This document shows, piece after piece, positions 28,545 to 40,620 of a DNA stretch of 64,000 bases. Numbering within the stretch: the stretch's first letter is position 1; every line of letters starts with the position of its first letter. Source of the stretch: Acanthochromis polyacanthus (Eukaryota; Chordata; Actinopteri; Pomacentridae); assembly GCF_021347895.1 (NCBI RefSeq), contig NC_067130.1, positions 24,015,817-24,079,816 of the forward strand, written 5' to 3'. The notes beneath the pieces were generated by a model. That model was not told where the DNA came from and ran no database searches. It was given only the letters and a program-made list of their open reading frames with translations. The position numbers and the translations under genes are program-made.

Positions 28545-29675
28545 CATTTTGTTCTGTATTTTTTCAAATGATAAGAAAGGGAGTGGTTGTCAGAAGCAAA
28601 GTGAATTGTTGATGGAAACTCAGATATTGAGTTGTCTGATGAAGAAAATCAAGATGCAGTGTTTGAAGATGATTCAGAGAGCTCCGAGGAAGGCACTGCA
28701 GAACAAGATGTTCTTCATTTGGCCAAGTGTGTTCCCAAAGGAACCCATATGTTCTTTGACAGGTTCTTTACAATGGTCAACCTCCTCGACAGCCTGATGA
28801 CAAAAGGGCTAACAGGAACTGGAACTATGGTATTGAAACTACGCAGAAGATGGTCCAAGAAAGACAGAAGATTTGTCCAGATGTCATGGCCACTGGCAAT
28901 TGCTAAGTACAACACCAACATGGGTGTTGTAGACTTGGTTGACTGGATGTTGAGTTTCAAAAGTATGACCTCTGGCACTCGGAAATGGAGAATGCAGTTT
29001 TCTACTTTTTTGATCTAGAAATCACCAACTCATGGCTTCAGTTTAAGAGTGACTGCATGTTTCTGGTGAAGACACCATGGAAGTTCTTTGACTTGAAACT
29101 GCTTCTTGGTGAAGAGTTGATTGCTCGGGCCCAAGCAGGAATCGCAGGCAACAGCTAAGATGACTACACTCAGCCATGTCAAAAGTGGAAAAAGCAGCCA
29201 AATGCAGCTCTGAGACACTATGGTGCCATTCACCTTCTAGAGATGGTGGACGAAACACATGCATCAAGGTGTCACAGATCCGGCTGCAAGAGCAAAACAT
29301 GTGATGTGCATGAAGTGCAATTTAGTCCTTTGTGGTTCCAAGAATGGGAATTGCTTTTTGAAGTATCATACCAAATAAGCACAACAAAACCAAACAAAAC
29401 AAAACAGAAGTGATGATGGAAATTTATGTTGATGTTAAAGTCATTCTTATGTTGACTTTTTAGTATTTTCTTTGGGACTCATTGATTGCCATCAAGGTTC
29501 AGTTTCACATGTATGGCGTTCCAATGTCCACTGTAGTGGACACATGATATCTTAAAAATCAAAATTTATTTTTCCAAAAAAATGTTTTCAGTATTCTAAT
29601 TACCTTACAAAGATTAGGGAATTTAAAAAAATGTGATTGGACAATATTTTTTTCCTGGTAGTCAGGAGGATAGGT
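28545..29675 (+). pseudogene. piggyBac-like transposase relic
   Basis: The + strand shows an acidic N-terminal stretch (ELSDEENQDAVFEDDSESSE region at about 28625-28690). It then shows FDRFFTMVNLLDSLMTKGLTG (fits the DNFFTS core motif), and WPLAIAKYNTNMGVVDLVDW (catalytic-core GVDxxD block with the second Asp region). A C-terminal Cys-rich region around 29270-29370 follows (CHRSGCKSKTCDVHEVQF-type). Large internal deletions are evident. The sequence after it holds the palindrome GTCCACTGTAGTGGAC and TGGTAGTCAGGAGG, also seen near 42140-42530. Confidence 0.75.
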
Positions 29676-31400
29676 AACTGCAAGCCAATTCCTGTGCTTC
29701 ATCAGGAATTATTGAGTCATTGATCAAAAAATATTACCATGCCTAAGAAGTTCAGAGTGGAAAATGCTGTGGAGAATAGTATTCTTAATTCTGATCCGAA
29801 CAATCCTGCTGTCCCCTTGATAGTGGATGTATGGTGGTTTTTGAACTGTCCATTTATGGTAGATCTGTAGCTCTGTTCCCCAATGCTACATACCAAATTT
29901 GGTGTTGATGGAGTTTATATCCAAAAAGCACCATTGCATGCATTTTCTAATTACGCAAATTATTACATAAACATTTGTTGTTCAAGAGACTTATGGTAGT
30001 GTATACTGAGATTGACTTGTGTGTCAACTCAGTCTGTCAGACAGACTGTAAGGCATGGACTATCCAAAATTGAGTTTTTGAGCCCTAATTACAGCACTAC
30101 AATGTGGCCAGTTGTACCTACATACATTTACAGTTACTGGGCCAGGTTTAACGTTTCCTACTTACAGCAATTTGAGCATAAGAACACAGCATAAGAAGTA
30201 AAAATTATATGTCGATCACAGAAGGGCTTCAAATAGTTTTAGCTGATTAATTCATCTATTAAGGCTGAAGCAGATTATGGAGACAGATGAGTAAAGCATG
30301 CTGGAGGGTTCAAATAATTAGTGGTTTACCTTTACAGTCTGCTATGGGTTTGTGGAAATATATTAACAGCATGCTTGTCAATGCAATCTTTGGCATCTGT
30401 TCAGTGACAGATGCCAAAGATGAAGAGTTCTGAAGAAAAAGTTCCAAACTAAATCTGTGTAATTTTCTGTTACCTGTACTTTACAGTTCTTTCCTGAGAC
30501 TATTTGAGGAAGGAAAGAATGACTCAGAAGTGGGCTGGACAAAGACAAACAACTGGCACTAGAGCTTTGTTTTAGAAGCAACCAAAAAAATCCTTTTTCA
30601 CAGCTAAACATGTCCTTCCACTGAACAAAACTGAACTAATCAGAGAGCGAGTAAAATGCAAATGACTAAGTCCATCACCTTCAATCAAGGCTTGGACTGT
30701 TTTATCTGCAAACATCCTCCAAATGTCCAAACATTTGAAGGGAAGCGCCTGCTTATTGATGAGATGACGATTGTTGTTTTGACTCAGTCATGGAGATGGA
30801 GCTGACCTTGTTTAAGCTGCGTCAGTGATGAGTACTCAGGGTAAGAAGATAGCATCAGAGTCAGAAAGAGGAAATTCCACTGCATGTAAGTGATACCATC
30901 TGAAAGTCCAGAGAGTGCCATGATACAGCCATTTTTTCAGAAAGACTGTAAACTTGTTTTTCATGCATGTTTATGTTTAGATGATAAGAGTAATGGAGCT
31001 TGTGTGACAAAAGTAATCACATCTGGGCAAAGTTAGTATTTGAGAGATATTTCACCACCAAGGATTTTCTGCTTGGAACTTGGTACTGCAGTCTGAAAAA
31101 TGCCTTCAGTGTTGGATATAAAAAGCAATCAGTCCCCTTTACCTTTCGCACACTTTTGTAGTTTTAATTTACTGGATTTCATCAGTCTACATTAAATTAA
31201 GCATAATGACAAATGTAACGATGTCATACATTTTGGTAAATGTATGTAAAATCATAATTTCATTTACAAAAGTTCTCAGACCCTTGTTGTGCCACTCCAT
31301 ACTAGTGATCAATCAATTTTCTGTCGGTCAGTTATTAAGGTTGATATCTGATCTGGCATTTAACCATTTAATGGTATCATAGGTTTTATTGACTGATTCT
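29676..31400. other. Intronic sequence, nothing recognised
   Basis: About 1.7 kb with no convincing coding frame, repeat end or RNA. An inverted GCATCTGTTCAGTGACAGATGC-like hairpin near 30398-30417 is short and isolated. Confidence 0.5.
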
Positions 31401-31403
31401 ACA

Positions 31404-31830
31404 GTCACTCTGTGGTCTCAAGCAATGTTCCATCCACAGCATTAACAAGTCAGTCACCAAAAGCACACAAGAGGGACAGAGAGCGCATTTTTGGAGTGGA
31501 GCAACTTGAGCAATTAAGTGAGCTGTGTTTGGAAGGTGAGTTTGCAGACACTGCTATGGTTGTAATGAACACTGCAGTCTTCCGCAAGCATGCCTAGTTT
31601 CACTGTTACACAAAAAATTTCAAACTAATTCACTTGTTGGTGTCTGTGCAGCTGGAACTTATTTTGCTGAGGGTGCTATGCTATTACTAAGAGGTGTGCT
31701 ATACCTCTTAGCCTGGGGCTAACACTATCTGGAGTACTGTAACATGTTTCTAAAGTCTGATTGACTTTTAACACTGTTCTAGACACCACTCTCTAGCAAA
31801 CACACAATCTGCAAAAACTGAACAAGAAGC
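31404..31830 (+). repeat. Unclassified repeat, copy 1 (pairs with 59447-59890)
   Basis: It shares GTCACTCTGTGGTCTCAAGC, GCAGTCTTCC, CATGCC and CTGGAACTTATTTTGCTGA with the second copy in the same order, at clear but diverged identity. A reading frame is partly preserved in both: L-C/F-EGE..VV..TAVF(R/P)(K/R)HA. Confidence 0.65.
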
Positions 31831-32344
31831 ACAGTCATCTCCGCAAATAAGGAAATTACTTACTGTAACAGTGGGTGGCGGACATGCTGTTATAATTTAA
31901 TGTACGTCTGTTCCAAATATCAGTAAACAGCTGTCTTTATTACCAATAATTGATATCAACATTAGCCCTGAAAAAAACATGCCGATCCTGTCCTACTCCA
32001 AACTGTGGTCAGGTGTATCCTGTTTGCTTCAGTTATCCTTGAGATGTGAGAATTCGATTGTAGTGGCAACTTGTGTTTTTCTGTTTTAATTTGTGCAAGT
32101 TGTGTCTCCACTAGAGAGATGTGTCTGTCAGACAGAACAGATTGCTGAAGTTAACTTTACTTAAGAAAGTTGTTATGCCATTCCAGATAGCATCCAGTAA
32201 CATCCGCTATCTGACCTTCTAAACTCAGCTTCAATCTGTAAATGTGGCCTGTCTGTATACAGTAGCTTTTAGTGCTGATTGGATGTTACTTCAGAAATTA
32301 AGTATACCTGAGACCACAGACTGACTATTACACTTTTTAATCAT
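31831..32344. other. Nothing recognised
   Basis: No supported feature before the LINE that follows. Confidence 0.4.
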
Positions 32345-32497
32345 GTCTGACTGAGCATGCGTGAAGGCTGAGCAGGTTGGGGTAACGCCGTCTCAACACA
32401 AAACGTATAAAAATTGTGGTTTGAGAAGGAATCTTTCTGCTGTAACTACGGTTATTTGAGTATGGACGTTTATTGAATCCGGAGGGCCATTTGTGAT

Positions 32498-33226
32498 ATG
32501 CCTCCGAAGCAAACAAGGTCTAAAACAAAGTTAAGTGGAGTCGACCCTGCTGAACAGGTGTGTGAGCGTGATATGGCTGGATTCAACATGGAGGAGCTGT
32601 CTGTGCTAATCCGCTCTATAATCAGGGAAGAAATTAACGCTGTGATGGGCAAACTTCAGCTACAACTTGATGTTATGAAAAAAGACATTTTTGATTGCTC
32701 TGATAAAGTTGCTGCATTAGAACAATCTATGAACTGTATGGAGACCCGTGTGTCCGCATTGGAGGAAGCAAATGACACTCTGAATAAGGAGAACAAGGAA
32801 CTCCGAGAGAAAGCCGATCGACTTGAGAATCATAGTCCGAAATATAATATCCGAATTCTCGGCTTGCCTCCTAACGTGGAGAAGGGAAACCCAACAAGTT
32901 ATGTGGCTGATTTGATGAATGAAATGTTTAGAGACAAACTTCAGCAAATTCCTGAAGTGGAGAATGCGCATCGAGTGGGATCCATGGCCAAGTCAGGGCA
33001 ACGCACAATGATTGTACGGATGCACAGGCTGGCTTTGAGAGAAGAGATTTTGTGCATTGCTAAAAAGGAGAAGGTATTGGAGATTCGTGGCACGAAATTG
33101 CGCTTTTATGCTCATTTGACAACGGAGACGGCGAGGGCCAGGGCGAGTTTCCGCGAAGTGAGGAACCGACTGTGGAAAGCTGGCGTGAAGCACGGGATCA
33201 TTCACCCTGCAACTCTTCAAGGATGA
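32498..33226 (+). pseudogene. LINE ORF1, coiled-coil plus RRM-like
   Basis: The 242-codon frame begins MPPKQTRSKTKLSG. A heptad-rich coiled coil spans about 55-115. An RRM-like region starting LENHSPKYNIRILGLP and containing RTMIVRMHRLALREEIL follows, as in L1-type (Transposase_22) ORF1 proteins that coat LINE RNA. The frame stops at 33226, but the downstream sequence DETKKFIDHLSAEAFYKNV in another frame (to TAA at about 33309-33311) looks like the natural C-terminus, so a frameshift lies near 33210. Confidence 0.85.
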
Positions 33227-35665
33227 AACCAAGAAATTTATAGACCACTTGTCAGCGGAGGCATTCTATAAAAACGTTATTGAACCGGAGAACCAAGCGG
33301 GTGCACATTAAGGATAAAGGTATGAACTAAGCCATAAAACTGAGGACCGCTTCCCAAGTTTCATGAATAGTCTACAGATTAAATACCTTTGAAATCCAAT
33401 TAGATTCTTACTCTGATGGACAACTGGTAGTTGACGTAAATAACATGGGACCACAAAAGTTATGTAAATACAGTTAGTTATGGTTGAGATGACGTTATTC
33501 TATTGGTTGTCACTAACAAATGCTGACAAAACGGGGGTGCATATGTGCGAATGTGTGTCAGTATGTGTCTTTGTGTATCTGTTTTTTTGTTTAAATTGTC
33601 TGTTTGATAGCTCTTTAATGGATATTGTTAAATTAAAAATGGCATGGCGATGGACAAAACACTTCCGAATAAAGGACTAAATGTTGCTCATCTGAATATT
33701 TGTAGTTTGCATAATAAAATTCAAGACATTGCAGGAATTTTAGGCAATTATAATTTAAATATTTTGGCAATATCTGAAACGCATCTGGACGAGACGATAG
33801 ACAACTCTCTTCTGCATATAAATGGATACTTATTATATAGACATGATAGAAATTTAAATGGGGGTGGAGTTGCCTTTTATGTTCAGGATCAATTGCCTGT
33901 CAGAATTCGACAAGACCTTGGCTGCATTGGTGTTGAAGCGCTTTGGTTGGAAGTGCAGTTACCACACAGTAAGCCAATAATGATAGGCTGCTGTTACAGG
34001 CCACCCAATGCACCAATTGTCTGTTTGGATCGAATCTGTTATATGTTAGATATAGCCAGTGACTTAAACAGAGAGATTTTCTTTTTAGGGGATTTAAATA
34101 TTGATTGGGGCTCAAAAAATTGTTCCTTAAGAAATAAGTTAGAGTCTATAGCAGTGACTTGTAATTTAGCCCAAGTTGTCACAAAACCAACTAGGATAAA
34201 CTATAGGTCTGATGGGACAAGATCTGCTACCTGTATTGATTTACTTTTTACTAATTCAAAGGATTTGTGCTCTAAAGCAATTTCAATTTGTGTGGGTGTG
34301 AGTGACCATAATCTAATTGCAATTAACAAGAAGATAAGAGTTCCAAAAGTCAGAAAATAGTTATTAAACGCATATTTAAATATTTTAATGAAGATATTTA
34401 TCGTGCAGATATTACAAATATTGACTGGACTCAAGTATTGTTGGAGGAGGATCCCGATGAAGCTTTGGAGCTGTTTATGAATTTAATAATGGCAATTATC
34501 GATAAGCATGCACCACTAAAACGTATGACTGTGAGGAGTATTGCATCTCCATGGGTGGACAATGAATTGAAAGAATATTTCAGGCAGAGAGATGTGCTAA
34601 AAGCTGAGGCAATTTCATCAGGTGATGTTGTTTTATGGGACAGGTATAAAAAGTTAAGGAATTACGTGACAAAATTAAACAGAATAAAGAAGAGGGCTTA
34701 TTATGAAAATAAATTCAAGGACGTAAAATCAAATAGTAGTAAAACATGGAATACACTAAATTAACTAAAAGAAACTCAAAACCAGTACCATCATTTTTGG
34801 AAGTAGATAATTTGTTTTTGACTAAATCAGTTAATATTGCTAATTATTTAGGTGATTATTATAAAAACAAAGTACAAACCTTTAGAAATAACATGAATTC
34901 AAAGTCAAAGACTGATTTAGGATGTAGTACTATCATGAATAATATTATGGAAAACAAATTTTGTACATTCGTTTTTGACAAAGTGAGTGTATCTACTATA
35001 GAGAGTGTTTTAAAATCAATAAAAGTAAACCCCTCAGGTATAGATGAACTAGATATAAGGTTATTAAAATTAGTGGCTGATATTGTTGCTATGCATGTGA
35101 GTCATATCATCAACATCAGTTTAGAAAAATGTAGATACCCTGTCAAGTGGAAAGTAGCTAAAATTGTGCCTCTTCCTAAAAATACTAAAGAGCCTTTCTC
35201 TGCAAAAAATAGTAGACCTATAAGTATTCTACCCGCTTTGAGTAAAGTAATGGAAAAAATAGTATATGAACAAATCAATTTTTATTTTTGTAAAAATGGG
35301 CTGAATTCGCCATCACAACATGCTTATAAGAAAGGGCACTCCACAACGACAGCTTTAACTCAGATGACAGATGATTGGTTAAATGATATTGAAAACAAAA
35401 GACTAGTTGGAACTGTATTGTTAGATCTTAGCGCAGCGTTTGATTTACTAGATCATAATTTACTTTTGGAAAAGTTAAGTTTGTATGGGTTCCAAAATTC
35501 TGCTTTGCAGTGGATTAATAGCTATCTGAGTAATCGAGAGTTTACGGTTGCATTCAATGTCAGTTATTCTGAGATAAGTCTCTCTTGTGGAGTGCCGCAA
35601 GGTAGTTGTCTTGGGCCGTTGTAATTTTCTATTTTTACGAACGAGTTGCCTTCTATATTGGAGAA

Positions 35666-36624
35666 GGTAGTGTCTACAGATACGGACCCGTACCCGTAGC
35701 CTGTGGCCTACGGATACGGCACTTTCCCTTAACATAAATATTAATGAGCCGGCTGATGAACGCGCTTCGTGATTGGCTGGTAATGCGACGGACATAAATA
35801 TTAATGAGCCGGCTACGCTGATGAAGGCGCTTCCTGATTCGAGGTGAATCTGCGTGCGGAGCCTGTCATGTCAGTCTTTTTCACGGACATTTGGGGGTTG
35901 AAATCAGCACTATTATTAAAAATAGCAAAACTTTTTATTCACGTGACCCTGTTCTAATAAAGCACAAACAGCAAACAAAACAAATGGTGGAACTAACAGC
36001 CAGCAAACTACAAGTATTTTTTTACCGTCAAAAGTAGCGACAGACTATTACATATTAACAACCTGAACAAAACCCTGACGTATTTTCTGCATCTGTCAAC
36101 ACAGACACTGTCACAGTCACTTTAATGTTAGCGGACTCTGTTGAATGGCTAATTTACATCACCACAAACAAATCTCACAATATCACAGTAAATCGAGTTT
36201 GTGTTTTTTTTTAATTCATGCTGAATTAAAGAGCTGCTCCTCACCATTCACGAGTGTTTGTTTCATATTCGACATCCTTAATTTTATCTTATAAATTAGC
36301 GTCCGAAATTAAATGGGAACATTTGCAATGGAGTTCGTCAGCCGCTTCCACCACTGAACGCGGTAAACTAATTAATAGGAACTGGACTTCAAACAATTTA
36401 GACACGGCGTCTAAAAGCGTAAAAACTACATTGTCTAAAGTGTGAGAGGAGACGGTGTATTTTTGGTTAAATTATACAATGTTCGCCGTCAAAGTCATTC
36501 ATATAAACTGCCCGTAATGTGCAGCAAACAGTAGTTAACCAGCGCCAGCTCTTCAGTGACCTTAACGGGTCCGTACCTCTAGTACAGATGCTACGGGTAC
36601 GGGTCCGTACCTGTAGCATCAACC
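35666..36624. mobile_element. Non-autonomous DNA element with 9-bp target duplication
   Basis: ATTGGAGAA occurs at 35657-35665 and 36625-36633, directly flanking the insert. Ends share inverted CTACAG(A/G)TACGGACCCGT and CCCGTAGC. A 23-bp segment, ACATAAATATTAATGAGC plus CGGCT, is tandemly repeated near 35733 and 35793. A 9-bp duplication would fit a Mutator-like or hAT-like mechanism. No coding capacity was found. Confidence 0.8.
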
Positions 36625-36747
36625 ATTGGAGAATGCCACCATTGTACTATATGCAAATGATTCAACTATTTATGTGTCCGCTCATAATTCCGTGCAACTG
36701 AATACAATTTTGAATAAAGAGTTAAAGTTAGTAGAGCTCTGGATTAA

Positions 36748-37661
36748 AGCTCGTGTCTGGAGTTTGAATCGCAGCGTCTCCCAAAACTCTGTTGGTCCCA
36801 CCCTCCCTCTGATTTCGCCCCTTTATTTGTGCATGCGCGCAGTACCTGACAGGAGTGCCCGGAGTGCTGCAGCATCTTACCTGTTTTGCTGTTTTCCACT
36901 CCTCTACATTTAGTACATTTAGTAAATAATAAAGGAATTACGTTAGAATTCTGTATTGAGTCTAACTTGTCCTAATACCAAAATAACATGAATCTGCTAG
37001 GACGAACGAGTTTCAATATGTGATTACACTCGTGTATCCCTCTCGATGACGTTGTTTATCAAACTTAGTGCATTTACGCGTGTATATGTGTTACATTGTT
37101 TATTTATTTCTATCTAAAGTTCAGAATTGCATGACTCCTCTGACGAAGAGTATGTTCCAGACGCCCCAACATCTTCCTCCAGAGGTCGGGCATCTAAACG
37201 AAGCCGTCAGGCGGGCTATGGAGGCCGTGGTCGGGGAGCGACGCGAGCACCCCGAGCCAAAAAACGTCCTGCAGTCTCTTGGCCTGACAAGCCGTGGGAT
37301 TGGTAACTTTTCTGGAAGTTGCTGATCCCTGATGCTCTCTCAGCTCCTCCACAAGCAAAACAAATGTGCTCGCGGTTGCGTAGTGCGTAGCTCTCCCACC
37401 TCTGCATGGGCTTGCTTGCTGTGCGCGTAACCGTTGATTGACAGCATGACAAAGCCGAAGCTCGAACTTGATTGGTCGGCAGCGACCGGCGCTTTTTGGA
37501 ATAACATGGGGGTCTATGAGGGGAAGGCGGAGCTCATGAATAAATTTTCATATCGCGTCATACTAACATTATATTATAGTATCGAACTAGACTAACACAT
37601 TTAAGCTTTGTTACACAATGATACATAAATTGAAAACAAACGGAAACTCCGGACAGGAGCT
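36748..37661. mobile_element. piggyBac-type deletion derivative inserted at TTAA in LINE ORF2
   Basis: TTAA at 36744-36747 and 37662-37665 flank ends AGCTC(G)TGTC(T)GGAGTTT and its inverse. Taking out the insert plus one TTAA rejoins the LINE frame as ELWINENKLVINTEK, which proves a precise insertion. Around 37125-37310 the + strand frame HDSSDEEYVPDAPTSSSRG, then RG-rich and basic residues ending WPDKPWDW, looks like a piggyBac transposase N-terminus. The catalytic domain is absent. Confidence 0.88.
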
Positions 37662-38799
37662 TTAATGAAAATAAATTAGTCATTAATACCGAGAAGACTA
37701 AATCTTTAATGATAGGATCATCTTACTTTTTAAAAGATTCTCCTGTATTAAATTTGTCTGTTGGAGGTGCCATTATTGAACAAGTGGCTGAGGCCAAGTT
37801 GTTGGGTTTGACTGTTGATAGTGTGCTCACATGGAACAATCAAATTAAAAATATCTTGAATAAAATGGCAAAAAAATGTATTCCATATAGTATAAGGAAA
37901 ACGTTAGTTGAATCAATAGTTTTGTGCCATATAGACTATTGTTCTTTCAATAGGTCAACCACAACAGAAACTAACTTGAACGAATTACAGGTTGCACAGA
38001 ATAAGGCGGCTCGGCTTGTCCTGAACTGTTCATGTAGAACAAGTATTAATGACATGCATAACTGTTTGGCTTGGATGCATGTAAAAAATAGAATAAATTA
38101 TTCTCTTATTAAATTTATAAGAAATATAATAACAAAAACACAAGAAATACTGTTTAATGAACTAACTTTTTTCAGTGATGTGCATCAATATTCTACACGC
38201 CAGTCAGATGAGGGATGGTTTTTGTTACCTCGCTGTCGAACCAATCAGTCTCAGAGGACAGTGCGATATAGGGCAATGGTGGCATGGAATTAATTACCAC
38301 AGTTTTTGACTGTTCAGAGGCATGCAAATACCTTTTGTAAAAGACTGAGATTGTTTATATATACACAAAACTAACTGCATAATAGTTTAGGTTGTCTTAG
38401 GCTTTTATACCTCATTTATGTAAAATAATGAGATTATTTTTATAGTATATATTTACGCAAAACTAATAATGTTGGGGACAATGTAAATGAGCTACTATGT
38501 TTGATGAAGAATGTCTATTTATTACTGAGAGATTTTTTTTGTAGAAGGGAGAGATGAGCTATCATATATGTTTGTACCCTATTGTATTGTGTTATTATGT
38601 TTGTGTTGTTTGTTATTGATTGTCTTTGTGAAGGTGTTATGTTGTATTGTCTGGATGAGTGTTGTATGTGCATCCTGTTCTGTTGGATGAGTTGGTGTAT
38701 TTGCCTTTGTGTAATGATGAGTTTAGATCCCAGGAATAATAGACACTGATTTTCAGTGGCTAATGGGAATCTTTATAAATAAACAATAAACAATAAACT

Positions 38800-40244
38800 A
38801 CAGTCAGAGAAGCTGTTCACTTAACAAAAAAATGATGCTGATAATCGGAAAAATGCCAAATACCAGTTCTTGATAATCATCGGGATTGTTCCAGCTCTAC
38901 TTAAAATGAATTAGGTTACATGACTGTCACCAAGAAACAACAAAGGTCACACTGTTTCTACATAATCTGAATGGTCACACTAGATGGTGAAATGTAAAGT
39001 TTGTGAAACTTATTTACACAAAAGTGATCTTGAGGGAGTTCAGATCCTGTTCAAATTGTAGAAATGATTTCTGGATAATCTATTTTAGAAAATTATGACA
39101 ACTTTCAGCTTTGAATTTGTATACTTTAAATTCTTCATTCCAAAAGTGTCACTTTTGCCACTTCTCAGAGTAAGCGCTCTGTGTTTGACACTAGATAGTA
39201 AGCATATGTTTGACTTGTGCTTGACCCATTCATTGACGGCTGCCACAGGTCAGTCCTTCTTTGTTAAGGTTCACACAAGACTTGATTGTGTCCCTGTAGT
39301 TCCCCTAATATAAAAAATGGTTGTCACAGTGTTTACAATGGAGAATGTGTTAGAAGCATGCATTGCTGTCTGTGCACACAGATGTCAAAAGAAGGGAATT
39401 CAACAGCCTACACATTGTGGTTTAAACTTAACAGGTTCCTCCATGTGTAATACAGATGTTTGGCAAAATCTCCCTGGCCAGAGGGCATAGGTTGTGACTC
39501 TGTGCGATGAACAATACAGCACAGCAGTGACACTCATTATGAGTGACAGCCAAAACTATAACTCGGCAACTCCCTGAGATTCACCCAAGTAGTGAAATGA
39601 CTAGGAGTTTTAGTTTTTCAGTTTGTTATCCCTCAGTTAAATCTGCATGTGTCAAACACTGCATCTGAAAATGTAAAAATAAACTTATGATCGGTATGGT
39701 CTGTATTTTCCAGTACATTTCTGTGTACATCAACACTCAAGCAGCCCTCTTCAAGCAGTTTCACACTTCTTTGAGTGCTTGTCACCAGTCAGTAACTAGC
39801 TGCAACCCAAAACAACCACTGCTGAATTTGGGATGACCAGGCAAAAGATCAGCTATGAAAGCGAAAAGTCTGTGAAGGTCCACATACAGCCCAAATTTTG
39901 TCGACAGGCAGAACGTAAAGGAGATTCTCCATCATTTTGAATTTGACATGTAAAAGGTTGTAATTAAAGTAGTTGTTTCCAGACTTTGGAGGGCTTTTGT
40001 TTGTACAAGCTTTCTTTGATGGAGCCCAAACACAATATTTCTCCAGAAATCAACTACAGTTTCTTCATGTGTTTTTCTGTGTTCTATACAAAGGGGAATG
40101 CAACTGGCTGCGAGGAAGGCTGGCGTGGCTTTATGGAACTGAATGACTGTGTTCTATTTTTAATAAATTTAACTTTATTCATAATAGCAATATTGTGTTA
40201 TTCACCATTGCTCATAAAGCAACTGTCTCATTGTTGCTCCAGGG
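38800..40244. other. Intronic sequence, nothing recognised
   Basis: About 1.4 kb without recognised repeat ends, exons or RNA genes. Confidence 0.5.
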
Positions 40245-40620
40245 TACAGTGGGTATGGAAAGTATTCAGACTCCTTGAAATTTTTCATTCTTTGTGTCAT
40301 TGCAGCCATTTGCCAAAATCCAAAAAGTTCATTTTATTTCTCCTTAATGTACACTCAGCACCCCATCTTGACAGAAAAAAACAGAAATGTAGATTTTTTT
40401 GCAAATTTATTAAAAAAGAAAAACTGAAATATCACATGGTAATAAGTTCAGACCCTTTGCAGCGACATTCATATTTAACTCACATGCCGTCCATTTCTTC
40501 TGATCCTCCTCGAGATGGTTCTGCTTCTTTATTGGAGTCTAGCTGTGTTTAATTAAACTGATTGGACTTGATTAGCAAAGGCACACACCTGTCTATATAA
40601 GACCTTACAGGTCACAGTGC

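Larger units (their letters stand above)
33644..38293 (+). pseudogene. LINE ORF2 (endonuclease and reverse transcriptase), broken
   Basis: Bases 33644-34360 encode an APE endonuclease: LNICSLHNKI, ISETHLDE, CCYRPPN, LGDLNIDW and GVSDHNLI. Frame shifts occur near 34355 and 34750. Bases 34746-35624 encode RT motifs through VLLDLSAAFDLLDHNLL and GVPQGSCLGPL. After the first insertion, VLYANDSTIYVS holds the catalytic box as YAND (Asn at 36656-36658), not YADD. After the second insertion, 37666-38293 encodes the thumb and C-terminus (INTEKTKSLMIG..LLGLTVDSVLTW). The copy is dead by several independent lesions. Confidence 0.85.
32345..38799 (+). mobile_element. Near full-length LINE with ORF1 and ORF2, interrupted twice
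   Basis: The element shows a 5' leader, an ORF1 (32498-33226), an APE endonuclease plus RT ORF2 in several frames (33644-38293), and a 3' UTR ending in an (AATAAAC)n tail at about 38778-38799. Two younger DNA elements sit inside ORF2 at 35666-36624 and 36748-37661. The ORF2 type is of the CR1/L2/jockey superfamily. The 5' boundary is approximate and no target duplication was found. Confidence 0.85.

Noticed and set aside
30395..30420. Short hairpin around GCATCTGT..ACAGATGC as an RNA element
   Set aside because: It is isolated, short and lacks any terminator, microRNA-length stem or conservation evidence.
32717..33232. - strand frames across the LINE ORF1
   Set aside because: They are shadows of the coiled-coil ORF1 on the + strand.
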